DNA of 64,000 nucleotides from NCBI RefSeq assembly GCF_900021175.1, contig NZ_FCOP01000010.1, positions 792,342 to 856,341 of the forward strand, read 5' to 3'. A model generated the notes under the pieces. That model saw only the letters and a list, made by a program, of their open reading frames with translations, did no database searches and was not told where the DNA came from. Made by a program: the position numbers and the translations under genes. Source of the stretch: Pseudenterobacter timonensis (GTDB lineage: Bacteria > Pseudomonadota > Gammaproteobacteria > Enterobacterales > Enterobacteriaceae). How positions within the stretch are numbered: the first letter of the stretch is position 1; the number at the start of each line of letters is the position of its first letter. Positions 15,660-24,128 of this stretch are shown here, piece after piece.

Positions 15660-17053
15660 GCGGCTATCTCCGCCGGGCGGGCGTCGGTAATGCCCGTCTG
15701 CTCCAGCATCTGCGCCACGCGCAGGCAGGCTTGCTCGTTAAACGGGGCGGCGATCAGCTGCAGCCCGATGGGCATGCCGTCCGCGGTGCGCAGCGGCACC
15801 GTCACCACCGGCAGGCCGAGGAAGGAGATGGGCTGCGTCAGCATTCCCATGCTGGCGCGGATCGGCAGCGGCTGGCCGTTGATCTCCATCGTCTGCGCGC
15901 CGATAAGCGTGGCGCTACACGGCGTGGCGGGGGCGATCAGCACGTCGGCGCGGGCGAACAGGGCTTTAAACGCCTGCTGCGCATAACGGCGAAAGCGCTG
16001 GGCCTGAATGTACCAGGGGGAGGGGATCATCGCGCCGGCCAGCAGGCGTTCCCGGGAGTGGGGCTCGAAACGTTCCGGCTGGCTACGCAGCGCGGGGAGA
16101 TACTGATTGCCCCCTTCGCTGGCGCTGATAATAAACGCCGCCGACCGGGCCAGCTCCGCCTCCGGGAAAATCAGCTCCTCCTGGACGTCAAGCGCCCGGG
16201 CGACGCGGGCTACCGCCGCCCGCGCATCCTCATCGCACCAGCTGGAAAAATATCCCCCCAGCGTGGCGCAGCGCAACCCCTCCATTCCGCGCCAGAGCAG
16301 GCCGGAGGTGGGCTCGCAGGTTTTGTCGGCCTGGAAGCCGTCGGTCGGATCGCGTCCCTGCAGCGCATCGTATACCGCTGAAAGATCGCTGACGCAGCGG
16401 GCAAACGGGCCGATATGGTCAAGGCTCGCCACAAACGGGTGGCTGCCGGATCGCGATAACCGGCCAAAGGTTGGCTTCAGGCCAAAGATCCCGCACAGCG
16501 ATGCCGGGACGCGAATGGAGCCGTTGGTATCGCTGCCCAGCGAGAAATGGACCAGCCCGGCGGCCACCGCCGCCGCCGACCCGCCGGACGAACCGCCGGC
16601 AATACGGGAAAGATCGTGCGGGTTGCGCGTCGCGCCGTAGTGGCTGTTTTCGGTGGTAAAACCGTAGGCGTAGGCATCCATATTCAGCATGCCGGAAAGC
16701 AGCGCCCCCGCCCCCTGCAGCTGGCGCACAGCCTGGCTGTCGGCGGTGGCCGCAGGCCGGTCACTGAAAAGCTGCGCCCCGGCAAGGGTGGTGTGGCCTG
16801 CCACGTCGAACAGGTTTTTCACCGCGTAAGGCACGCCTGCCAGCGCGGGGAGGGGCGCTTTTTTCTGCCGCAGGGTGTCGATAGCCTGCGCCTCAGTAAG
16901 CATCCGCTCTTCGCTGATGTGGGTCCAGGCGTTGATCTGCGGGTTTACGCGGGCAATGTCCGCTAACGTCTGGCGGGCAATTTCTGTGGCGCTCAGCTCA
17001 CCGCGGTTTAGCGCGTGCTGTATCTCATGGATGGTCATTTCAGGCAGCTTCAT
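15656..17053 (-). CDS. hpxY: HpxY, amidase-signature hydrolase
   Basis: The protein has 465 residues. The Ser-cisSer-Lys triad can be placed at Lys79 (GVPYAVKN), Ser155 (AGGSSGGSA) and Ser179 (SDTNGSIRVPA). It is closest in pattern to AtzF/allophanate hydrolase N-domains and AtzE-type amidases. ATGA overlaps join it to hpxX upstream and hpxZ downstream, so HpxX, HpxY and HpxZ are probably made in fixed ratio and may act as a complex. The substrate is inferred to be an oxalurate-derived amide; it is not demonstrated by sequence. Confidence 0.88.
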   Translation of the reverse strand: MKLPEMTIHEIQHALNRGELSATEIARQTLADIARVNPQINAWTHISEERMLTEAQAIDTLRQKKAPLPALAGVPYAVKNLFDVAGHTTLAGAQLFSDRPAATADSQAVRQLQGAGALLSGMLNMDAYAYGFTTENSHYGATRNPHDLSRIAGGSSGGSAAAVAAGLVHFSLGSDTNGSIRVPASLCGIFGLKPTFGRLSRSGSHPFVASLDHIGPFARCVSDLSAVYDALQGRDPTDGFQADKTCEPTSGLLWRGMEGLRCATLGGYFSSWCDEDARAAVARVARALDVQEELIFPEAELARSAAFIISASEGGNQYLPALRSQPERFEPHSRERLLAGAMIPSPWYIQAQRFRRYAQQAFKALFARADVLIAPATPCSATLIGAQTMEINGQPLPIRASMGMLTQPISFLGLPVVTVPLRTADGMPIGLQLIAAPFNEQACLRVAQMLEQTGITDARPAEIAA

Positions 17054-17241
17054 GCTTTATAGACTCCGGCAATATCGATGCGTTCGTCGAGGGGAAAGGC
17101 CAGCAGCGGCGCGGCCATGGCGGCTATGCGGCTAAACTGCGCATGAAGCTCGGCGCGGCGTTCATCGTCCAGTTTCACGCCCAGCAGCTGCTCCATCTGG
17201 GCGAGATAAGCGTCCCATTCGTGTAGTGATGTCGTCATCAT
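17050..17241 (-). CDS. hpxX: HpxX, small DUF4089 (AtzG-like) protein
   Basis: The protein has 63 residues and is nearly all helical. It contains LLGVKLDDERRAELHAQFSRIAAMAAPLLAFPLDERID, the core of DUF4089. Proteins of this type (AtzG) bind amidase-signature enzymes as small partner subunits, as GatC does GatA, so it probably supports HpxY, whose gene it overlaps by ATGA. Two tandem ATGs (17241, 17238) follow a GGAG site. hpxW ends 6 bp downstream of the start region of this unit's upstream gene order (hpxW-X-Y-Z all minus strand). Confidence 0.85.
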   Translation of the reverse strand: MMTTSLHEWDAYLAQMEQLLGVKLDDERRAELHAQFSRIAAMAAPLLAFPLDERIDIAGVYKA

Positions 17242-17247
17242 TTGCTC

Positions 17248-18831
17248 CTAATATCCGGCGGCGGAGCCGTTGCTGCGCGGATCGCTGGCCCCCTCACACA
17301 GGCCGTTGGGATGGCGGACAATCACCCCGGCGTGACCCATCGCTTCGCTGAAATCGGCCAGCACCTCCACTTCATGCCCCTTTTTGCGCAGGGACTGAAT
17401 GCTTTCGGCGCAAAAACGCCCTTCCAGCTTGAGCGAATCGGAACTCTCGCCCCAGGTTCGCCCCAGCAGCCAGCGCGGGCGGGTGATGCTCTCCTGCAGC
17501 GGCACGTTTTGCAGGACGTAGCGGGTAAAAATCGCCGCCTGGGTCTGCGGCTGACCGTCGCCGCCCATGGAGCCGTAAACCATCACCCGGCCATCGCTCA
17601 GCCGGGCGGCGGCGGGGTTGAGGGTGTGAAACGGCTGCTTGCCGGGGGCGAGCGCCAGCAGGTGCGCCGGGTCGAGGCTGAATGACGCCCCGCGGTTCTG
17701 CCAGACAATCCCGGTATCCGGCAGCACCACGCCGCTGCCAAACTCGTGATAAAGGCTCTGGATAAAGGAGACCGCCAGGCCGCTTTTATCGATAACCCCC
17801 ATCCAGACGGTGTCGCCCGGCCCCTTGCCCGCGCCCCACGGGGCGGCCTGCCGATCGTCAACTTTATCCGCCAGCGCCTGCAGCGCCGCAGGCGTCAGCA
17901 GGCTCTGGATATCGACATCAAGATGGCGCGGATCGGTGATATGGGCGTCGCGCAGGGCAAAGGCCAGCTTGGTCGCCTCCACAATCCGGTGGACGGTCGT
18001 CGCATCGTCAGCATCCGCCATCGCCAGCCGGTCGGTTATCCCCAGAATGGCCAGGGAGACCAGCCCCTGGGTGGGCGGCGCGAGATTCCACAGGGTACCG
18101 TGCTGATGCTCCAGCCTGAGCGGCTGCGGGCGGCGGGCGCGATGCTGCTGCAGATCGCGCAGGGTGACCGGCATACCATACTGCGCCATGCCGCGGGCCA
18201 GATGCTCCGCCAGCGGCCCGCGGTAGAAGCTCTCCAGCCCTTCCTCCGTTAAGCGGCGCAGGGTGCTCGCCAGCGCGGGCTGCCGGAAGCGGCTGCCGGC
18301 TTTCGGCGGCTCCCCCTCCACCAGGTACGTTTCGGCGAAACCGGGCTGGTGGCGCAGCTCGTGCAATTTACCGGCGGTGGCGCTGGCCTGCGAAGCGGTG
18401 ACCGGGATACCCTCTGCGGCGTAGCCGATGGCATCCTCCAGCAGGCGCGCCAGCGGCAGTTCCCGGGCGGTGAGATCCCGCGACACCTTAAGCGCCTCCT
18501 CCCAGCCGCTGACGGTGCCCGCCACGGTCAGCGCCGCCTGCGGGCCGCGGTGGGGAATACGCGCCAGCCCGGCGTAGGCCTGCGGGGTTGCCTGCTCGCC
18601 CGCCGCACCGCTGGCGTCAATGGCGATGGGCTCGCCGTCCGGCGGGACGATAAGCCAGAAACCGTCGCCGCCGAGGCCGTTCATATGGGGGTAGACCACC
18701 GCGATCGTGGCGGCGGCGGCCACCATCGCCTCTATGGCGCTTCCGCCTTCGCGCAATATCGCCAGCGCGCTCTGGCTGGCGAGATGGTGGGGGGCGACCG
18801 CCATCCCGTGGGCGGCAACATGACTTTGCAT
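17248..18831 (-). CDS. hpxW: HpxW, oxamate amidohydrolase (gamma-glutamyltransferase-like Ntn hydrolase)
   Basis: The protein has 527 residues, synthesised as a precursor. The autoprocessing and nucleophile Thr is Thr341 in GPGDTVWMGV, dividing it into a large and a small subunit as in gamma-glutamyltransferases. There is no signal peptide, unlike periplasmic Ggt. The K. pneumoniae homologue hydrolyses oxamate to oxalate and ammonia. It is first gene of hpxWXYZ, 6 bp before hpxX, and a sigma-54 element lies about 36 bp upstream of ATG 18831. The divergent hpxU gene encodes a probable regulator of this operon. Confidence 0.92.
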   Translation of the reverse strand: MQSHVAAHGMAVAPHHLASQSALAILREGGSAIEAMVAAAATIAVVYPHMNGLGGDGFWLIVPPDGEPIAIDASGAAGEQATPQAYAGLARIPHRGPQAALTVAGTVSGWEEALKVSRDLTARELPLARLLEDAIGYAAEGIPVTASQASATAGKLHELRHQPGFAETYLVEGEPPKAGSRFRQPALASTLRRLTEEGLESFYRGPLAEHLARGMAQYGMPVTLRDLQQHRARRPQPLRLEHQHGTLWNLAPPTQGLVSLAILGITDRLAMADADDATTVHRIVEATKLAFALRDAHITDPRHLDVDIQSLLTPAALQALADKVDDRQAAPWGAGKGPGDTVWMGVIDKSGLAVSFIQSLYHEFGSGVVLPDTGIVWQNRGASFSLDPAHLLALAPGKQPFHTLNPAAARLSDGRVMVYGSMGGDGQPQTQAAIFTRYVLQNVPLQESITRPRWLLGRTWGESSDSLKLEGRFCAESIQSLRKKGHEVEVLADFSEAMGHAGVIVRHPNGLCEGASDPRSNGSAAGY

Positions 18832-18866
18832 GATCTCTCCTTAATAACCGATTGTTCCCGGAGAGT

Positions 18867-18882
18867 TGCAAAAGCTGTTCCA
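18867..18882 (-). promoter_or_regulatory. Sigma-54 promoter of hpxWXYZ
   Basis: On the minus strand, TGGAAC-N5-TTGC fits the -24/-12 consensus TGGCAC-N5-TTGC with one substitution. It lies about 36 bp upstream of hpxW. No classical sigma-70 promoter is evident at this position. Confidence 0.65.
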
Positions 18883-18995
18883 TATCTGAACCGGTTGTTT
18901 CAGCAGGGGAGGAATTAACCCTTTTTGCGGAACTGGCATGCATCCTGAAAGCGGTTAACGGTATAGTGCGGTGAAACGAAAGTTACAGAGGCCTT

Positions 18996-19835
18996 ATGCA
19001 ACAGCTTGATGAACGACTGAAAGCGCAGTACGCGTCTTTATCGCCCCAGGAGCAGCGGGTGGCGGATTTTATTTTCGATCATTTTGACGACCTGATTAGT
19101 TACAACAGCGCCGAGCTGGCGCAGCTGAGCGGCGTATCGAAAGCGACGGTCAGCCGTCTCTTTAAGCGGCTGGGCTATGAGAAATATAAAGATATGCGCG
19201 ATGAGCTGCGCACCCTGCGCCAGAGCGGTATGCCGCTGACCGACCACCGCGACGCGGTGCAGGGCAACACCCTGCTGGCACGCCACTATAAGCAGGAGAT
19301 GGCAAACCTCACCCTGTGGGTTAACGCCCTGGACGTGCAGCAGTTTGCGCAAGTGATCCAGGCGCTGGCTGCCGCCCGGCGCGTGTTTATCGTCGGGATG
19401 CGTAACTCCTGGCCTGCGGCGCTGCACCTGCGCCAGCAGCTGATGCAGGCGCGCGGGCAGGTGCAGGTGCTGCCTCAGCCGGGGCAAAGCTTAAGCGAAG
19501 AGCTGGTGGACCTGACCGCAGAGGATCTGGTGGTGGTGATGGCCTTTCGCCGCCGCCCGCGAATTATTCGCCCCCTGCTGCAGCAGCTTCAGGAGCGCGA
19601 GGTTCCGGTAGTGCTAATGTGCGAGCCGCAGGCCCACAGCCTCTTTCCACTGGCGCGCTGGCAGCTCTGCGCGCCGCTGGACAGCGTCTCCGCCTATGAC
19701 AGCTATGCCGCGGTTAACAGCCTGATCAACCTGCTGGCGAACGCCTTTCTGCATGAAATTCTCGATAAGGGCCGCCCGCGCATCCACGATATCGCCACGC
19801 TTTACCAGCAGCTGGACGAACTCGAACAGCGCTAA
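18996..19835 (+). CDS. hpxU: HpxU, RpiR/MurR-family regulator
   Basis: The protein has 279 residues. The N-terminal HTH_6 domain is clear (LSPQEQRVADFIFDHFDDL, then AELAQLSGVSKATVSRLFKRLGY). The C-terminal SIS domain (about 130-250) normally binds phosphosugars, with FIVGMRNSWPAALHLRQQL here; in this context it may bind an allantoin-derived acid instead. It is divergent from hpxWXYZ and upstream of hpxFGHIJK in the same direction, but an intrinsic terminator and a separate sigma-54 promoter lie between it and hpxF. Regulation of hpxWXYZ and/or hpxF is inferred from position. Confidence 0.82.
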   Translation: MQQLDERLKAQYASLSPQEQRVADFIFDHFDDLISYNSAELAQLSGVSKATVSRLFKRLGYEKYKDMRDELRTLRQSGMPLTDHRDAVQGNTLLARHYKQEMANLTLWVNALDVQQFAQVIQALAAARRVFIVGMRNSWPAALHLRQQLMQARGQVQVLPQPGQSLSEELVDLTAEDLVVVMAFRRRPRIIRPLLQQLQEREVPVVLMCEPQAHSLFPLARWQLCAPLDSVSAYDSYAAVNSLINLLANAFLHEILDKGRPRIHDIATLYQQLDELEQR

Positions 19836-19885
19836 TGGGGCGCCGTCATGGTGCTTTGCCTTCTTTTGGTGCGACTAACCGCAGG

Positions 19886-19916
19886 GGAAACCGGCAGGTT
19901 TCCTCTTCTTTTTTCT
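19886..19916 (+). terminator. Intrinsic terminator of hpxU
   Basis: GGAAACC-GGCA-GGTTTCC forms a perfect 7-bp stem with a 4-nt loop, followed by a pyrimidine run ending in TTTTTT. It lies 50 bp after the hpxU stop and isolates it from the hpxF promoter. Confidence 0.8.
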
Positions 19917-19968
19917 TTCTCTCCTTAATTGACGCCTCTTTAGCGGGAAGATGGCGTTTCGCCTGTTT

Positions 19969-19984
19969 TGGCACATTAGTTGCA
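19969..19984 (+). promoter_or_regulatory. Sigma-54 promoter of hpxFGHIJK
   Basis: TGGCAC-N5-TTGCA is an exact match to the -24/-12 consensus, 53 bp upstream of the hpxF start. It implies NtrC-type (nitrogen) activation of allantoin import and breakdown. GGTGC half-sites reminiscent of NtrC boxes occur further upstream, at about 19849 and 19867, but they do not form a full palindrome. Confidence 0.8.
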
Positions 19985-20036
19985 AAAGTTAATCATAAGA
20001 ATCTTTTGTTTCACGCTAACGTAACGGGTGACTACC

Positions 20037-20822
20037 ATGAAGAAATTGCTTATCGCACTGGCCGGGGCCGCATGTCTGTTAACTAACCTGTCGGCGGCGA
20101 AGGCTGACCAGCTGCAGGATATCGAAAAACGCGGCGTTATCCGCATCGCGGTGCCGCAGGATTTCCCGCCGTTTGGCTCGGTGGGGACCGATCTTCAGCC
20201 GCAGGGCTATGACATCGATACGGCGCGCTACCTTGCCAAAGCGATGAAGCTCAGGCTGCAGCTGGTGCCGGTCACCAGCGCCAACCGCGTGCCCTATCTG
20301 CAAACCGATAAGGTTGATCTGGTGATTTCCAGCCTCGGTAAAAACGCCGAGCGTGAAAAAGTGATCGATTTTAGCCGCGCCTACGCGCCGTTCTTCCTCG
20401 GCGTGTTCGGCCCCAAAGGGGCAGAGCTGAAAGATCCGGCGGCGCTGAGCGGTAAAAGCGTGGGTGTCACCCGCGGCGCTGTGGAGGATATGGTGCTGAG
20501 CAGCGTGGCGCCGAAAGAGGCGCAGATTAAGCGCTATGAAGATAACAACACCACGCTGTCGGCTTATCTCTCCGGGCAGGTGGAGTATGTGGCGACCGGC
20601 AACCTGGTGGTGGCGGCCATCTCCCGCCAGAACGCGGACAAAGCTCCGGTGCCGAGCTTTATGCTGAAAGACTCTCCCTGCTTTATCGGCCTGAAAAAGA
20701 ACGAACCGGCGCTGAAGGCGAAAGTGGATGCGCTGATTGAGCAGGGGATAAAAGATGGCACCCTCAACGCGCTCTCAGAGAAGTGGCTGAAAGCGCCGCT
20801 GCCTGCCAGCCTTGGCGTATAA
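20037..20822 (+). CDS. hpxF: HpxF, periplasmic amino-acid-type ABC substrate-binding protein
   Basis: The protein has 261 residues, with a signal peptide (MKKLLIALAGAACLLTNLSAAKA) and a family 3 solute-binding domain (GVIRIAVPQDFPPFG, GYDIDTARYLAKAM, DLVISSLGKNAEREKVIDFS). ATG at 20037 follows a GGGTGA site; a GTG at 20028 is less likely. It is first of hpxFGHIJK. The family usually binds polar amino acids; here allantoate or a ureido acid is the likely ligand, since the operon ends with allantoate-degrading enzymes. That assignment is inference. Confidence 0.87.
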   Translation: MKKLLIALAGAACLLTNLSAAKADQLQDIEKRGVIRIAVPQDFPPFGSVGTDLQPQGYDIDTARYLAKAMKLRLQLVPVTSANRVPYLQTDKVDLVISSLGKNAEREKVIDFSRAYAPFFLGVFGPKGAELKDPAALSGKSVGVTRGAVEDMVLSSVAPKEAQIKRYEDNNTTLSAYLSGQVEYVATGNLVVAAISRQNADKAPVPSFMLKDSPCFIGLKKNEPALKAKVDALIEQGIKDGTLNALSEKWLKAPLPASLGV

Positions 20823-20831
20823 GGCCGGGGC

Positions 20832-21497
20832 ATGACGGAGCAACTTGATTTTTCCGCGCTCTGGCCGCTCTGGCCGGAGCTGCTGGCAGGGCTGTGGGTG
20901 ACCATTCAGCTGACGGTGCTGGCGACCGCGGGCGGGCTGGCGATCGGTATTACCGGCGCGGCCATTCGCAGCGGGCGCACTACCTGGTTCAGCCGGATCT
21001 GGGGCGGCTATGTGGAGCTGATCCGCAACACGCCGTTTGTGGTTCAGCTCTTTTTTATCGTCTTTGGCTTACCCAATCTTGGGCTAAAAATGACCGCCGG
21101 CGAGGCGGCGCTGCTGGCGATGGTGGTGAACCTCGGAGCCTACAGCACCGAGATTGTGCGCGCCGGGATCCAGGTGACGCCGAAAGGGCAGTGGGAGGCG
21201 GGGCGGGTGCTGGGGCTGAGCCGGACGCAGACCTTTATCCGGGTCATCCTGCCGCCCGCGTTGCAGCGCATTTATCCCGCGCTGGTGAGCCAGTGCATTA
21301 TCGTGATGCTGGGTTCATCGGTGGTGTCGCAGGTCTCATATGAGGAGCTGACCTTCGCCGCCAACCTGATTCAGTCGCGTACTTTTCTGAGTTTTGAAGT
21401 CTATCTGGTGACGACGGCCATCTATCTGGCGCTGTCGATAACGATGCGCCAGCTGCTGATGGCGGCGGGGCGTAAATGGCTGGGGGTACAGGCATGA
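20832..21497 (+). CDS. hpxG: HpxG, ABC transporter permease (polar amino acid type)
   Basis: The protein has 221 residues and about five membrane helices. It has the permease EAA-loop region (EIVRAGIQVTPKGQWEAGRVLGLS) that docks with the ATPase, and the ELIRNTPFVVQLFFIVF segment typical of HisM/GlnP-type permeases. It begins 9 bp after hpxF and ends in an ATGA overlap with hpxH. With HpxH it forms the membrane channel of the importer. Confidence 0.88.
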   Translation: MTEQLDFSALWPLWPELLAGLWVTIQLTVLATAGGLAIGITGAAIRSGRTTWFSRIWGGYVELIRNTPFVVQLFFIVFGLPNLGLKMTAGEAALLAMVVNLGAYSTEIVRAGIQVTPKGQWEAGRVLGLSRTQTFIRVILPPALQRIYPALVSQCIIVMLGSSVVSQVSYEELTFAANLIQSRTFLSFEVYLVTTAIYLALSITMRQLLMAAGRKWLGVQA

Positions 21498-22153
21498 TGA
21501 CCACCTTTACCGACTGGGATATCGTCCGCAATCTGCTGCTGGCCGGACGCTGGACGGTGCTGCTCTCTCTGGTGGCGTTTGCGGGCGGCGCGCTGGTCAC
21601 CCTGGCGCTGCTTCTGCTGCGCCTGACCGGCGGGCGGGCGGTGCAGCGCCTGATCCGCGGCTATATCGAACTCTTTCAGGGAACGCCGCTGCTGATGCAG
21701 CTTTTTCTCGCTTTTTTCGGCATGGCGCTGTTCGGCATCGACGTTTCGGCCTGGACCGCGGCGTCGCTGGCGCTGACCCTCTATACCAGCGCCTTTTTGC
21801 TCGATATCTGGCATGGCAGCATCCGCGCCCTGCCGAAAGGGCAGTGGGAAGCTTCGCGCTGTCTCGGACTGAGCTTTGGCCAGACGCTTTATCGCGTGGT
21901 CGCCCCGCAGGCGCTGCGTATCGCTATCGCCCCCACGGTGGGATTCGCCGTTCAGGTGATTAAGGGGACGGCGCTGGCGTCGATTATCGGCTTTATCGAG
22001 CTGACGAAGGCGGGGACGATGCTGACCAACGTCACTTACCAGCCCTTTAAGGTTTTTGCGCTGGTGGCGCTGGGCTACTTCCTTCTGTGTTACCCGCTGT
22101 CCCGCTACAGCCGCCATCTGGAGAACAAATTCAATGCCTCTCATCACCATTAA
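21494..22153 (+). CDS. hpxH: HpxH, ABC transporter permease (polar amino acid type)
   Basis: The protein has 219 residues and about five membrane helices. It is paralogous to HpxG, with the same ELFQGTPLLMQLF and SIRALPKGQWEASRCLGLS motifs. ATG at 21494 overlaps the hpxG stop (ATGA) and is preferred over an upstream in-frame start at 21476. Its last 20 bp overlap hpxI. Together with HpxF, HpxG and HpxI it makes a complete import system. Confidence 0.88.
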   Translation: MMTTFTDWDIVRNLLLAGRWTVLLSLVAFAGGALVTLALLLLRLTGGRAVQRLIRGYIELFQGTPLLMQLFLAFFGMALFGIDVSAWTAASLALTLYTSAFLLDIWHGSIRALPKGQWEASRCLGLSFGQTLYRVVAPQALRIAIAPTVGFAVQVIKGTALASIIGFIELTKAGTMLTNVTYQPFKVFALVALGYFLLCYPLSRYSRHLENKFNASHHH

Positions 22154-22871
22154 TCAGATGCAGAAATATTACGGCGATAACCACGTGCTCAAGGGGGTCG
22201 ATCTGGATATCGATATGGGCGAGGTTATCTCGATTATCGGGCGCAGCGGGTCGGGCAAAAGTACCCTGCTGCGCTGTATCAACGGCCTCGAAGGCTATCA
22301 GGACGGCAGCATTAAGCTCGGCGGGATGACCATCACCGACCGCGACTCCCAGGCGCGGGAGATCAGCCGTTCGGTGGGGATGGTGTTTCAGAACTTTAAC
22401 CTCTTCCCGCATATGACGGCGCTGGAAAACGTCATGCTGGCGCCGCGCCGGGTGCTGAAAAAAAGCGCCGCCGAATGCCAGGAGCTGGCCCGGCGGATGC
22501 TGGAGAAGGTCGGGCTGGGGGACAGGCTCGATTACTATCCGGCGAATCTCTCCGGCGGCCAGCAGCAGCGCGTGGCGATTGCCCGCGCGCTGGCAATGTC
22601 GCCCAAAGTTTTACTTTGTGACGAGATCACCTCCGCGCTCGACCCCGAGCTGGTGGGGGAGGTGCTCCGGGTGCTGGAGCAGCTGGCGGCAGAGGGGATG
22701 ACGCTGATTCTTGTCACCCATGAAATGAATTTTGCCCGCGAAGTGGGCGACCGCGTGGTGTTTATGCATCAGGGGCGCGTCTGGGAGCAGGGCGACAGCA
22801 AAACGCTGTTTGCTAACCCGCAGACCACCGAGCTGAAGCAGTTTATCTCCTCCGTGCGCGGTCTTAACTAA
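22134..22871 (+). CDS. hpxI: HpxI, ABC transporter ATP-binding protein
   Basis: The protein has 245 residues with Walker A GRSGSGKST, Q-loop (MVFQNFNLFPHMT), ABC signature LSGGQQQRVAIARALA, Walker B VLLCDEITSALDP and the H-loop THEMNFARE. ATG at 22134 is preceded by GGAG; the frame is open upstream inside hpxH but those codons do not match the family. It powers uptake through HpxGH. Overlap with hpxH implies coupled translation. Confidence 0.92.
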   Translation: MPLITINQMQKYYGDNHVLKGVDLDIDMGEVISIIGRSGSGKSTLLRCINGLEGYQDGSIKLGGMTITDRDSQAREISRSVGMVFQNFNLFPHMTALENVMLAPRRVLKKSAAECQELARRMLEKVGLGDRLDYYPANLSGGQQQRVAIARALAMSPKVLLCDEITSALDPELVGEVLRVLEQLAAEGMTLILVTHEMNFAREVGDRVVFMHQGRVWEQGDSKTLFANPQTTELKQFISSVRGLN

Positions 22872-22886
22872 CTCAAGGATTTTTCG

Positions 22887-24128
22887 ATGGATATCACCCA
22901 GTTTTCGCAAATCAATCCGCCGCAGCGCCTGCTGATGGGGCCGGGGCCGATCAACGCCGATCCGCGCGTGCTGCGCGCCATGTCGAGCCAGCTTGTCGGG
23001 CAGTACGATCCGGCGATGACGCACTACATGAACGAGGTTATGGCGCTCTATCGCGGCCTGTTTCGCACTGAAAACCGCTGGACGATGCTGGTGGACGGCA
23101 CGTCGCGGGCGGGCATAGAGGCGATCCTGATCTCAGCGATTCGCCCGGGTGACAAAGTGCTGGTGCCGGTGTTTGGCCGCTTCGGCCATCTGCTCTGCGA
23201 AATCGCCCGCCGCTGCCGGGCGGAGGTGCATACCATCGAGGCGCCGTGGGGAGAGGTCTTTACTCCGGATCGGATCGAGGACGCTATTAAGCGGGTGCGT
23301 CCGCGTCTGCTGTTGACGGTGCAGGGGGATACCTCCACCACCATGCTGCAACCGCTGGCGGAGCTGGGGGCGATCTGCCGCCGCTACGACGTACTCTTTT
23401 ACACCGACGCCACCGCCTCGCTGGGGGGCAACCTGCTGGAGACGGACGCCTGGCAGCTGGATGCCGTCTCGGCGGGAATGCAAAAATGCCTCGGCGGGCC
23501 GTCCGGGACCTCGCCCGTTACCCTCAGCGCGCGTATGGAAGAGGTGATCCGCCGCCGTAAATGTATCGAGGAGGGGATCCGTACCGATGCGCACCATGAT
23601 GGGGTCGACGAGATGGTCTATTCCAACTACTTCGACCTCGGGATGATAATGGACTACTGGGGGCCGGAGCGCCTTAACCACCATACGGAAGCGACCTCCG
23701 CGCTCTTTGCCGCCCGCGAGTGCGCGCGCCTCATTCTTCAGGAGGGGCTGGATAACGCTATCGCCCGCCATAAGCTGCACGGGGACGCGCTGTTAAAAGG
23801 GATCCTGGCGATGGGGCTGGAGACCTTTGGCGATCTGCAGCACAAGATGAACAACGTACTGGGCGTCGTTATCCCCCGGGGGATTAATGGCGACCAGCTG
23901 CGCAAGCTGATGCTGGAAGATTTTGGTATCGAGATCGGCACCTCTTTCGGGCCACTGCACGGCAAGGTGTGGCGCATCGGCACCATGGGTTACAACGCGC
24001 GTAAAGAGTGCGTGATGACTACCCTCAGCGCGCTGGAGGCGGTGCTCAACTACCTCAAATTCCCCACCACCCAGGGGGCGGCGATGCAGGCGGCCTGGGA
24101 TCACTATTGCGCCGGGACCCCCCAATGA
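22887..24128 (+). CDS. hpxJ: HpxJ, ureidoglycine-glyoxylate aminotransferase
   Basis: The protein has 413 residues of the class V PLP aminotransferase family (PucG/AGXT-like). The PLP lysine is Lys200 in SAGMQKCLGGPSG, and the N-terminal motif RLLMGPGPINADPRVLRAM is typical of the group. The Klebsiella enzyme moves the amino group of (S)-ureidoglycine to glyoxylate, giving oxalurate and glycine. This route keeps the ureido carbon as oxalurate, which explains why hpxWXYZ are needed. It starts 15 bp after hpxI and overlaps hpxK by ATGA. Confidence 0.93.
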   Translation: MDITQFSQINPPQRLLMGPGPINADPRVLRAMSSQLVGQYDPAMTHYMNEVMALYRGLFRTENRWTMLVDGTSRAGIEAILISAIRPGDKVLVPVFGRFGHLLCEIARRCRAEVHTIEAPWGEVFTPDRIEDAIKRVRPRLLLTVQGDTSTTMLQPLAELGAICRRYDVLFYTDATASLGGNLLETDAWQLDAVSAGMQKCLGGPSGTSPVTLSARMEEVIRRRKCIEEGIRTDAHHDGVDEMVYSNYFDLGMIMDYWGPERLNHHTEATSALFAARECARLILQEGLDNAIARHKLHGDALLKGILAMGLETFGDLQHKMNNVLGVVIPRGINGDQLRKLMLEDFGIEIGTSFGPLHGKVWRIGTMGYNARKECVMTTLSALEAVLNYLKFPTTQGAAMQAAWDHYCAGTPQ

